This document shows positions 1 through 11,582 of a DNA stretch of 64,000 nucleotides, piece by piece. How positions within the stretch are numbered: position 1 is the first letter of the stretch; every line of letters begins with the position of its first letter. This DNA is from Echinococcus granulosus. Lineage: Eukaryota > Platyhelminthes > Cestoda > Cyclophyllidea > Taeniidae. The notes beneath the pieces were generated by a model. That model was not told where the DNA came from. It was given only the letters and a program-made list of their open reading frames with translations, and ran no database searches. The DNA lies in assembly GCF_000524195.1 (NCBI RefSeq), contig NW_020170384.1:2743925-2807924 (forward strand). Direction: 5' to 3'. The translations under genes were made by a program, and so were the position numbers.

Positions 1-2380
1 CTATTACACTTGTTCTTAAGAGGATTAGGCAAATTTCCTCCATACTGGGAATTTCTGACATCGTGATTTTTGCCATTCATGACCAAAAGGAAGAGTTTAT
101 AGCGACCTTAAGCATCTGCAGTAAACCATGAATTGATCATCCACTGAATTACTTCTTTACAAATCCTGCAAATTAATTGAAAGAGCAAACCTGTAGCACA
201 ATTTAATTGTAACAAATGCGGAATGCAAATGGGCTAGTTGACTGAATTTGCGAAAGCTTTATTGGCAGTCTTCCTCACTGGGTGACAACCACAAAACTGA
301 CATAAGTATGAACTTTCGCCTGTAAATAGCAATCAGGAAAGAGAAGGAAAGAGGGGAGGGGGAGAATCCTCTTTCATGCCTTGAAAATGATGCGAAGAAT
401 CGTGAGAAAGTTCTGGAACTGCGACAAATATCACCAACCCTACGTGCGCACACACGTACGCACGCGCGCACTAGTCCGCTCGATCGCTCTCTGACACGTG
501 CCGCAGTTGTCCGATCGTATCGATCGCCTGCCGACAGCTGTGCGTGCGCGTGCACGCGGGCGCGTTCACAGGCGCGTGGACACCGCGACTGGAGCTGTGT
601 GTGCCCAAATGGCTGCGCACCATGGCAAGTTAATTTGACAAGGATGATCATCCCTACTACTAGAGGGGTCCGCACCCTCTGATTGGTCCCATTGCATGTT
701 CGCGCCTGATTTAAATGATGAATTGAAGTGTCTAGACTGTGTGTAACACCATCTCATCAATTGAAGTTCTACATCCAATTTCGGTCCGTAATCATGCATT
801 GAAAGGGAAAAGGCAAGTCTTTAAGTGACTGATACTGCATTTTTAAATTGATAAACAGCGTTTTACTGGCGATTTTTCGCTCCAGAACGGTTCTGACACA
901 TTGATCCGCTGGTGACAACTGTTGTTAGGAGGCATCAGTTGGGATAAGCAGCTCAAATGATTTGATTAAACAACGGCAATTTGTTGGTCGCGTCTAGCAA
1001 GGTAGAAGAATGTATAATCCTTTCAACGTTTTGTCCTTTTTGGATAAGAGCGTTCAATTTTCTAATCTTCCCAGATCTTTAACTTTCCCGGGGCTGCTAA
1101 CCATGAAAATCTGAAATATGCTGGGTTTTATTACAGCATAAGCTACTGTAATAACCTAAGCCATCTCTGAGGCCGTTAACAGGTATACAAAAGGTTTGCC
1201 TTTGACGAACAAAGAGCCTCTGACTTTAAGGAGTAGAAGGGACGCCATGACACCAAGATGGTGGCCAAACCGCATAATTTGGGAAAGCCATGGCGATAAT
1301 TGAATAAGTGAAATAAATATTTCTTTATATTGTCCTGTTGCCTCCTCAAAGCAAATCTATATGCATAACAGATAATGATAGGCCAATTCCGATCAAATCA
1401 GAACTTCCGTATATGCAAAAGATTTCCACAAATTTATCTAATCCACTTTTTAAACAAACCGATGAATAATTGTCCGCCTTCAGGCTTCTGGAATAAACAA
1501 TGTCATGGAGAATCAATTGGAGCGATGGGGACTGAACAGGGGAAACGTGGAAAGCAGTTTTATCTGGTTCATCTCTTGCTCGAGTGCCAAATTTATAGCA
1601 CTGCCGAACTTGCATATTTTCTCCATAGACCTCCATGCAAAACCACTTCATGCTCCAAGTCAGTTGAATGAGCGATAAGCTAATGATTTAGTTCTGTCAG
1701 GGCTCCTTTAATCAAAAACCAGTGGGGTTATCCCTCTCCAGGTCGTTCCATGACAAAGTGGGGTTCTTCAGTCGCCGCGCTGTGGATAGTTGAACGTGCG
1801 GGGACTCACAAGGGAAGAGCTACCAAAGCCAGGCCCATTTTTCTCATTAATTCGCGTCTTATGTTCTAAAATGTGGCCAGTGAAGGAGGAAGATCAAGTT
1901 CAATCAAATTGAAAGGGATCTCCAGGTAGGTGTTTTCCATTTTGCCCGAAAGATAACAATTTGTATCAGAGTATATGAATTTGCTATCTTCGTGCAAATG
2001 ACTCCCCTAAAAGGTGACTGGCGCTTAAAATCAACTACCCTCTTCCGCTCTAAAACCCTCCAATTCGCATGAAGTCTGCACGTCCAGGTCATACGTTGTC
2101 ATGGTTGCACGCCACAGTTCCACTAATCCCTACGTGGGGGTCAGCGTCAATGAGATGCCAAACTCTTACTGTATGTGAAGCGACACTTCTACGTCGCTTC
2201 TACTTCTGAATTTTACGTGGGCGATTCTCCAGTGAGGAGGATTCCCAACACTCACGAAATGTGCATACAAGGAGACCTGTCAACCAAACATCGCGTTTTG
2301 AATCATGTGGCTCCACTGGAGAAATTGTTTGCATGCATGCATGAATGAATAAACGAACGAAGGTGAAAGTTAGTGTGCTT
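1..2380. other. Non-coding region, no supported gene
   Basis: I see no exon with protein-like composition flanked by splice sites on either strand. The notable parts are a CpG-dense patch near 440-600 and a short tetranucleotide-like stretch near 2331-2365 (CATG units running into GAATGAATAAACGAACGAA). The long minus-strand reading frame across 259-675 is arginine- and serine-rich because of the CpG patch and resembles no known family. Confidence 0.5.
440..600. promoter_or_regulatory. CpG-dense patch, possible promoter
   Basis: This stretch has alternating CG/TG/CA steps and a clearly higher density of CpG than anything nearby. It includes a CACGTG E-box near 495 and several GATCGAT-like palindromes. 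Such patches can mark promoters, but no transcript start or coding exon can be placed beside it, so the promoter reading is inference. Confidence 0.25.
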
Positions 2381-2389
2381 CTCAAATTG

Positions 2390-2580
2390 ATTCCAAGGTA
2401 AGCACTTTCATGAAGTGTCCAGTACAGCCAGCATAGCCAGGTGGAGATGTGAAGGAATTGTGTGAACTGCCAACAGTCGATGCGATGTCTTGAGAACCTC
2501 GGTTCCGTCCGAAGAAGTTGGGTAGCTGACCAGAACTGTGAAGCAAGCCCTGCCTGATGAGTTGGACCCGGTAGTGATAG
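2390..2580. repeat. Dispersed repeat family A, copy 1
   Basis: This segment and 4030-4210 align in the same orientation. They share a core of CCAGGTGGAGATGTGAAGGA and the following text, diverged but recognisable. The minus-strand translations of the two copies keep similar words (FLHISTW, and TIPSHLHLA in another frame), so the family may once have been coding or may simply be well preserved. No ends, target-site duplications or enzyme domains are visible. Confidence 0.55.
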
Positions 2581-3894
2581 CGAATAAAATAAATTGATGC
2601 TCCCGTTTAGCATGTCGAAGCCAAAAATGCGAAAGCATTTCATTAAGCAACAGTGGCCAGTCGGATCGAGAGAGGCCATTTGATCCTCCACCTTGCACAC
2701 CTCTCTGCCGGCTGGTTTGCTATTCCTTTCTTCGACAGTTGATTACACCATCAAGCATGTTTTTCCTTATACACTTCTCTGTGAATTAAAGGTAGTGGAA
2801 GTAGTTGTCCTTGAAAGAGTTTAAACCACTGTTTCACTGAAGTGAAGGCGGAAAATGTTGGATAACCTTTTCACTTGAGTGCATGGAACGCGGAAACGGA
2901 AACTGACAGTTGTCATTTAACCAGACAAAGAAGACAGAGCAATCACCTCGCCAATTATACTGCCTCCTCTGAAATTGTGAAGTGTAAAGCGTAGTAAGTG
3001 AGCGTCTCCGGTGTCACGGAAGCCGCTTTGTGACAACATGGTGGAGTTGCATGATGCCGGCAGGACTGAAGAAGTGCGGAACATTAAACAACTTCACGCA
3101 ACATCTAGCAGGCATGAGGGCAGGAATGCCTGTGCTGTGATAACCGCAGTTTTCTACATTTATAGGAAGGAAGTTGTAAAACAGCATGTCTCGCTACGTC
3201 CAAAGTCTTGGATTTCCTGATTGGCGCTGCTAAATCTCATCAGGTCCTCTCTCCACCTCACGCATGACACCTTTCATTAGACAGCCTGTCGGGCGCGCTG
3301 AAGGAGAAACATTTATTCCAACACTACGTAAAGACAACCTTAAAATGCTTTCGTAAAATTTAAAATAAAGTTATCCAAGAGTCGTTTAAGTGAAACAATG
3401 ATTGAAGCGCACCGTTTAAGAACTTAACTTCGTGGATCTCAGCATCTAAAAAGTCACTTTTAAAAGATCTTATACACATATATAAACAGATTAGTGTGTT
3501 CGCTGTTACATTCCATGACTTCGACCCGAAGGTATCTACTTTCTTCTTCACCTTGCTGATTTTCTGATTGGTCACCAATCGAGTGGTTCGAATGGTCAAA
3601 TAGCCTGAGAGACAGTTGCATTTACCACCTTGGCAAAATACACCTTAATTCGTTCAAAAATGCAGCCTATTTTTTGGAAAAGGAAAAAGTAGTTGTTTGG
3701 AAAGCTTTAAACGGACTTTGTCCATCCATACATTTGATGAAACACAAACCTGATTTTTTGCTTGCCCTGATTTAGAAAATCCATTCTGGTAGATGGTGAG
3801 CCCTTTTAAAACATCCTTTGTGATTGTAAATGTAACACTCCGAGTCTTGCCTAAAGACGTAAGGTATCATACTACTAGGACAGAAAAACTGCGG

Positions 3895-4000
3895 ATATAC
3901 AGAAGAGCTGGCGGGGGCTAGTGCCATGGTCCAGAGGCCATGCCGCCAAGTGGAAGTACTAGCTGTGGCGGCTCCAGTGTCCGTGCAACCAAAACCTAGA
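3895..4000 (-). repeat. Dispersed repeat family B, copy 1 (minus)
   Basis: The reverse complement of this segment aligns with plus-strand 32105-32230. Both contain GTAC-TCCAC, then a CATGGC-TC-G-CCATG palindromic core, then TAG-CCC. The copies are strongly diverged. The unit is short and GC-rich with an internal inverted repeat, which suggests a structured non-autonomous element; its class cannot be told. Confidence 0.4.
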
Positions 4001-4029
4001 GCTAAACTAACACCTACAAACAAATTACG

Positions 4030-4210
4030 CCAATCCTCGAAATTTTTGCAACTGAGGAAACTCCAGTAGAACCACTGCGGCCAGGTGGAGATGTGAAGGA
4101 ATCGTGCGGAGTAGTTGAAGTGAATGCCATGATTTGAGGAGTTCCGTTCTGTCAGAATACACCGTATAAAAGACGAGAATAGCGACCCCTGTGCTTGATG
4201 GTAAATCGAC
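4030..4210. repeat. Dispersed repeat family A, copy 2
   Basis: This is the partner of 2390-2580, in direct orientation about 1.6 kb away, sharing CCAGGTGGAGATGTGAAGGA and flanking sequence. The divergence implies an old duplication or independent insertions of one family. A family B copy lies immediately to its left. Confidence 0.55.
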
Positions 4211-7200
4211 CCTTGTAGCCAATTCTGATTATTTTTTAGCAAGTTGATGTGGACTTAAAAAGTCTTCTCTGATATTTTCATGACAAATCAAATCTAGAAC
4301 GAACAAACAAAAGTGATTAATCCAATGTGAACTTTCAGGGTACCGTCGCGTACATCCTCTTAGCTTCTTGGTACTTTGAGTGTTTGTGGGTACAGATTTC
4401 ATTAAATTTCCAACCAGAGTAACTAGAAAGGTAAAGGCTCCAATACTAGCCTCTATGTGTTAAGCGAAGTGCTAAAGACACGAGGTGGTCTTGTTTTTAC
4501 AGATTTTGGTAAGCCTTGATCTTGTAGTGATTACTTGTTTACGTCAAGTCCATTAACCAAACAGGAGAGCCGAACAGGAGCGCGAGTTTCGGGAAGCTTT
4601 TGACTAAATCAGGAAGGTAACTTTTTGAGGGTTGTAGACACCATCACAACTTCTTCAGCTTTCTCCACTGTCAACCAGTTTAGAGTTCCCCATTAGGACA
4701 GCAAGCCTGCACCACTGATGATGGGCACACTTTGGTTTTTAACACCACTTTTCGCTTGTGATCTGATCAGATGATCTGACGTCTCCTGACCTTTGACTCG
4801 GAGCAGGCACAATTGAGGATCATTACATAAGGGAACAGAATTAACGCTGAACAGTTCACCTCTGTCTAGCCGAAGACGTGAGTCCCTTGGATATACGTGC
4901 GTTGTACAATTGCTTACCCTTGGATAAGTGAGGCAGCTAGAGATAAAAACTATTAAATGGCCGACACAGTTTGTGAAACTTTCAATGTAGCTTACTGATT
5001 TGGCCCATAGTTAGGATATGCCTCTGCCTACCAGATGGATTCTCTTTGTTGTACTCTCTCCCTTGCTCTTATGTCATAAAGTGGCCATCGAACATGACGG
5101 ATGTGATTCAAAGTCATCTGCCTTACGGAGTGACTTTAACTCGGTTTCAGGGCTGCTAAAACTTCTGCTACATAGCATTTAAATGAGATGCGGTAGCAGA
5201 GTGTACTTTCATGAAATAGTTTACCATTCTGGTGAGGATCTATGCAGAGGTGGATGTTTAGCGTTGCGGGAGATCGTCTAATTGCCTTAGCAGTGGAAAA
5301 GTTCGTGCTGCTAATGGCCAAAATTAGTCTACATCAACTAGAAGCGTCTTGACAGAAGCCAAAAAAGCGACTCCTACACATGTGGGATGAAAACACATTC
5401 ATCAGGCTGTCACTTTGCAGTTGAAAATGGGTTGCCAGTTGTATGACTGGCTTGTGGTGAAAAAATGGCTCATGTATTCCAAAACAAACCCACACGAGCC
5501 ACTCACCACTTCTAGGACCACACCACTTTATCCCCGAAGGTTTATGCTCTGTGTGTGTGTGTGTATGATAGACCGTGGGCACAGTTAGCAGGTGGAGATT
5601 ACCCATTTCCTGAATACCGAGCTTTTACTACCTCTGTCTACTTAATAGGTCTCGATACCACTTGATTACGTACAAATTGACGTCTTCGTCTCCCCCAGAA
5701 ACAATCAGGACAGCTAGGGCTAAACATCCAGCACACCCCATACCACCACCAAATTGACCCCTGCGACGACCACATCACCGCACCTTCAAAGGAAGGAGCA
5801 GAAAGAGGGGTAATACCGCCTCATCTTGTCTCATTTCAATGCTGATAGTACCTCCAGGTGATGAATGCCACCTTTTCCTGGCCGTTGCATCAGCATCGGA
5901 CAATCACATGATCGCATGGGGAGTGAAAGGCAGTAGGTCTGATATGGTTAATTTTAGAGAGTGTTTTTAGGTAGATCCGCAAGCTTGCGGGCATTGGCAA
6001 AGGAATGCAGACTGCAACACCGAAAAGGAAAAGCCCGCCGCCACTGCATGAATTTTGTTACATACACTGCGCCAAGTCAATTAGCTGTCTTAACAAATTC
6101 AAGCGAAAATATCATTTGACGAGAAAACTCCATAAAACAAGCGATTTTTAAATCTGCTATTTTTGGATTGTTGCCCTTTTAAGCTGTCCATGTTGGGAAG
6201 TATTTTAGATGAATCGTTCCCAGCATTTTGCTATGGTGAGTGGGTTCCAATTTTAGGGATATGGTAATGTAGAAAGATGCCCACAAACGGCTCTTTTACA
6301 AATAAAAATGTAGAAATGGAAGTACTATCATTTGTGTCACAATTAGGATGAAGGGAAAGTGAGAATTATGTTGGATTTGGTTTAAAGGACTAGACATTTA
6401 AGAAATGCTACTGAAAACGCGTATTAGGCAAGCGGGTATTTTGACAATCAAGCTCCATAGGGTTTGGGTTAAGTCAACCAAGTAATTTTGACTATACCAC
6501 AAGTAGGTAAGCAACCTTGGCTTACACTTTCTCCAATATTGAATAAAAAATTTACAAAATAAGCATCTACTGAACCGTTCATACCTCATGACTGATAGCA
6601 ATGCATAAGGATTATTCTGCGTCCGAGGCTAATGGGTTAAGAAGCTGATAAAATGGGAGAATAAACCGAAACCCAACCCGCACCATAACGGATTACCTGC
6701 CTGCCTACCTGGCGGTTGGCCTAACAGACACATAGCCTTCTCCCTCGTCTTTCACCCTCACACACATCATTGTTGCTGCGCTGTGGTGGTGTGCCCTTGT
6801 GACTGCGTGCTGTGCTGAGTAATGAAATCGTCGTACAGCAGAGACGTGCAATGCATCACACCCCACCTCATGCACAGTTACCCACTGCTTTTGTGGGATC
6901 AAGGTGTCGCCAGCAACGAGGTCAACGCCAAAGGGAAGGGCGCATTCTTCCCTTCTCCTTTGACACACACGCGGGCGTTTGTTGCAGTGAAGTAAAGCCA
7001 CATATGAAAGAGACAATGGATAACGCAATTTATTTTGGGATACTGGTAGGCCCTTACTTTACATTGGCTGGTAGCAGAGGGAAGGCCTCTGCAAATTAAC
7101 ACCGTGTTTCTACAAACACCTACTAGTAATGGGGACTTAGCAGAGACCCCACCTCCACCCTTTCAATGTAGTTATAAATCCAGGACGTGGGCTATTCGTG

Positions 7201-9785
7201 TACTTGTAATGAAGTGGATCATTCCATTTTCATTTGGTTAAGCCCATACTTGAATTTGTCAAGTGCGATGATGCGGTATTGGCCCCAACCTTAACCGCAA
7301 AATCTGGGTTATGGAAGCACCATTTATTTTCGGTAGCTGGCAGTTGATAGTTAGATAAGTAGCTTTTTAGATGGTTAACAAGAGTCAAGATATTACCAAA
7401 TTTACATCAAAGAATAACCTCTTTTCACTCTTTGGATCGGACCGCCTCCACCTTTATGCGGCTATGACGGTAACCATTCTACTACACTTTTAGATTTCGA
7501 CCCTTTTTGCTAAAAGCGCAAATCTCTTGAGGAGGCAAAATCCTCTGTAAGGCTAGACTTTTGTCAATCCGTCAGGCACAACTTGTGGCTTGGGAGAAGA
7601 GCAAGTCGATTTGGCAATGAGGGTCTGTGCGCTTGTTTGCCTTATGTCATGATCAGTCAAACCTGAATAAGAGTTCAAAGAACGCTCTGCCTCCAAAGCA
7701 GATGCAAGTTTTTATCAAACAGTGCGCAGTGGAATTAGCAGTTTTCCCCTTTTTAAAAGTACTTCCGTTTTGGAATCACCTGAAAAAGAATATTGAAGGC
7801 CCCTCAATGCTCAGATGGACAACTAATTTCAAACAGAAAGGTGTTCTGAGCGAAAAATGTTCATGTAAGAAAAAACCCTTGCCTTGTTTATTTCACTTTT
7901 TTAATTACATGCTTAGCTAAAATAAACCAAGAAAGTTTAACGTTGTAAGCCTTTGTTGATGGCAAAACTCTGTCCACTTCGGCAAATATTTCGGAATTAC
8001 GGGATGCTAAGACTGTTTGCCTTTGCTCCCCCCTGACAGGTCTCCCCCGCATTGGTTTGCGCCCCATGTCCAGACCACTCTCCCAGCCGTGCCGATGTTG
8101 GCATGAGAGAATAGCTCAAACTTAATGGTCGGCGTAGAGAAGAAATAGTTGTAGTCAGGTGCCTTTTTTAGGAATAAGGGCTTAAAATTCGCTTGAAAGG
8201 GGATAATACAAACCTTGGAATGTTCGTGTAGGCAGCTACCTTGATTGGTCAATGTCCGGGAGAGTAGCTTCCTTGATGGTAAAATGGGAAAATTTACAAG
8301 AGAAAACTTTCGGTTTTTACAAAAAAATTCCAATTTGCTGTCAAAGTGTATGCAGAAATCATGCAGACTGGAGCATAGCCGGACTCTCTTTCCCTTGCCC
8401 TACTTGTTCACGAGCATCTTGAATTTACGATTGCAAAAAATCAAAATTTAAAGCGATTTTTTTGGGACCTCGCTAAATAGATTTCTTGAATTTCCTCTTG
8501 TTTGCACATTCTGCTTAAATTTTTATTTACTCTCACCTTTTCTGCGGTCAAATTGTTCTACAGATGATGGCAGTAGATGCAACACTTCTGAATTGGCCAC
8601 AAATTAAATAATTATGCCTCAGGAGATTTTCTATTCAGGCGTTGAGCCCCTAGTCCTACCTGACGTCGAAGGAAGTCATAGTTGTAGGCCCAAAAAGATA
8701 CTAGTGAAGTCACTTAATCCCACATATGCTGGCAATCAATGCTATCAACTATGACCACTCTGACAGCTCTAAGGGGATTACGAGATCCACCCTCACTTTT
8801 GGGTACACTTTAATGAGGCTGTTAAACAAAAAGGCAAATTTTGGCACAGTTTTGTCTCAAAATTACGTGCCTACATTTTGATGGCAAACTTCTCCCAATT
8901 ACTTTTAGACTCGCCACTTAAAAGGCGCCGCTGGAACTCATGAAGCATAAAGAATGTCAAAAGGTCAGGGATCTACTCAATAAGTCCGGTTACCTGACGC
9001 CTAAAATGGATTTTTTTGTTTTTCTTCCCCTTCATGATACATAATGGGGAATCAGACATTTCACCTTGGCGATCATAATTCACTGTAGCATCTTGAGGGT
9101 ACAGTGGAGAGTCTATTCTCCCAATGTGTTTACCTTAGCCAAGACGTCGTGTTGGTCGGACGCTCTGGACAAAATTTGGAGTCACTTACGCAATAAGCGG
9201 ATTCTACCTTGGATTAAAAGGCGTTTCATTTTAGAATGGTAATGTTTACTGGAAAAGGTACACAATATTTTAGTACTCTTGATTTAATCACAAGAGAGTA
9301 CTAATTATTCTTCTAGTAGTATCTACGCAACCAGGTGTCTAGAGTTGTGTCCATTCTTCGACTTCTAGCAGCAGTGAAACAACATGCATACAAAGTTGTT
9401 TTGCATTTAAAGACAAATTAAAAAAACTGATTTCTCCTTGGATTTCTGAAATTTTCGATAATGAATATTTAAGTAATGGAGATAGGTACGTTTTGTATGG
9501 ACTGCTTTAGACGTTTTGGCTGTTCATTTGGAAATGCTTGGTGATAGGGTTGACAACTTTCCATAAATAACCCTACTGACTGTTCATGTTAAAACTTGTT
9601 AAATGAAAATACGCAGATTGGGATCGTTGATGCACAAGCAACAAAATGGGGTAATCTACCGAAGGTCAACGAAAAGCGAACTGCAACAGGAATCATTTCA
9701 CTGCATGGTCATGTGATCATGGGATTGGTTAATGCTAATGCCAAAAATAGGTGGTAATTATTACTGAAAGATACATTTTTAGGGG
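4211..9785. other. Non-coding region, nothing recognised
   Basis: I find no convincing exon, RNA gene or element here on either strand. Open frames are short and lack splice-bounded, protein-like sequence. A (GT)n run lies near 5551-5564. Confidence 0.45.
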
Positions 9786-10166
9786 AATAAGGACGATGAG
9801 ATGATATGGGCAGTATCCACCTTTCTTATTCCGCCGACCTTAAGGTGCAAACCTTCCTACAGAAAAGTTTTCACTATCCACATGCACTTCTCCATGTTCA
9901 AGAATGAATGATATTCCTGGATGTCTTGCCTCTTTGAGTGATTTGTCACCAAAACTCAGCTTTTAAACCATTTCTGAGTGGTAAGGCCTATCACCACATA
10001 CTACATTTGCTTAAATGTTGACGACAAGACCTCCCATCTTCGGAGACAAGTGGGACTCAAATCGTGGAGGAGACCAACTGCCAACACATCAAATCCCTCA
10101 GATTTTAGCCGACGCCGGAAGTGTGCGGGTTTAAAAGAGCAGGAAAGCAGTAGAGTAGTGGGGTAG
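9786..10166. repeat. Dispersed repeat family C, copy 1
   Basis: This segment aligns over its whole length, in direct orientation, with 14056-14433. Shared landmarks in order include CTTCTCCATG, TTGAGTGATTT, TTTTAAACCA, ATGTTGACGACAA, CCCATCTTCG and GGCAGGAAAG/GAGCAGGAAAG followed by TAGAGTAG. Identity is moderate with small indels. No terminal repeats or open enzyme domain are seen, so it is probably a degraded non-autonomous element or an old segmental duplication. Confidence 0.65.
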
Positions 10167-11009
10167 CAGGGGGATGAACGAAGGGTGCTGATAGATGACA
10201 CACGAATCAATGTCTCATGCATCCAGACGTGCATTGTTGGACGAGGCTCGTGGATCTCCTTTTACCTGGCCCTCATTATCTTAGAACACCCAGGTTGAAT
10301 TGTTTGGTCATGCTTATTGGGTAAAGTAAATGGAAAGAGCAGGCACAAATTCAGGGAGGTTTGGACGCGGAACCTTTCTCAGGGTTGCTGGACGTTGACT
10401 CCTCAGTCAGGAGGTCCGATTCGCATGTCCGCCTCCTCTCTGAAAGGAACATTAAAACAACATTAGCACTGCATGCATACTAGATGTAAACGAACATCTG
10501 GATGCGCCTTACGAATCTCTATATGTTAACAGCAAGTCATTTCACGAGGCTGTACCGATGACTGCAAAAACTTCCTTGAACGTCTATTTTACAATAAACT
10601 GAACGAAGTGGCAGCGTGACGAAGCAAGAACAGGCAGTTTTTTGTGTTTAAAACATAACACCGGTCCCAAGACATTCAGATGGATGCGCTCCTGAGCATT
10701 TTACGCATACCCAGAACTAAATAGCACGGTGATATAAGAAACAAAATCCACTGAATGTCAATGACAGAAGTTTTGCCAACTTTGTGTCAGGAAAGAAAAA
10801 AGTCTTAAGAGTAAAATAACTAACCAAAACGATGACCTTCAAATGAAACGAAACACAACAGGATCGAAAGCCTAACATTTTTGCCATTTTTATTGGCACC
10901 AACTAAATAATTTAGAATCTATAAAAACGATCAGAAGGCTCCACTTATTACTCCCCTCCTCCTACCTCCCAGTTTTTTCCACCAATTTAAGGTCCACGAA
11001 AGCCACGAT

Positions 11010-11231
11010 GATAAGTAAATGAAATAAGTAGGCAAAAATTAGAATTTATGCCAAAGTGGGCGTCAATGAAGGCAAATGCCACAGCTGATTGTCTGTCGAT
11101 CTGTTATCGTGGTAACCCGCGTTCGAAATTTGACACGACTGGTGGGTAGCAAAAAAGCACATAAGCAAGATTCCCAACTCCCTTAAAGCGTAAAACGCAC
11201 TTCAAAATGGTGCAATACCCACTCCCAACAG
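11010..11231. repeat. Local tandem duplication, unit 1
   Basis: Aligns in direct orientation with 11347-11582. Shared landmarks include AAATG-CACAGCTG, TTTGACACGA, CAACTCC-TT-AA-G-TAAAA-GC and CAATGGT/AATGGTG, with an offset of about 340-350 nt. It is an old tandem duplication with many substitutions and no coding content. Confidence 0.55.
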
Positions 11232-11346
11232 GTCTTCCTACTACTTTCTCCTCTCACCTCCAAGTTTTCCTTAACAAGAGAAGCACAACAAATGTGCTTG
11301 ACCGTTTTTCCTATACTCTCTAATCGCACGTCAGGCGAAAAGAAAA

Positions 11347-11582
11347 AGCATGAATGAAGCAGGTGAGTGAAAATAATTATTTGTTCCAAAAATGTCCGCA
11401 AATGAAGTCAAATGTCACAGCTGGTCGCTTCTTCATCTGTTTTCGTGGTGAACACCTTTCAAACTTTGACACGATTCATTATCGATAGACAAGTAAAGGG
11501 AAACAAACAAATGGGGTTTTTTCAACTCCTTTTAAGGGTAAAATGCGCTTTACAATGGTATGATTTCCACCTCTAACATGAC
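11347..11582. repeat. Local tandem duplication, unit 2
   Basis: Second unit of the duplication starting at 11010. It keeps the same order of landmarks, with extra sequence between CACAGCTG and TTTGACACG. Function unknown. Confidence 0.55.

Noticed and set aside
259..675. 138-codon minus-strand open frame
   Set aside because: Its length comes from the CpG-dense patch; composition is Arg/Ser-rich with no family pattern or splice context.
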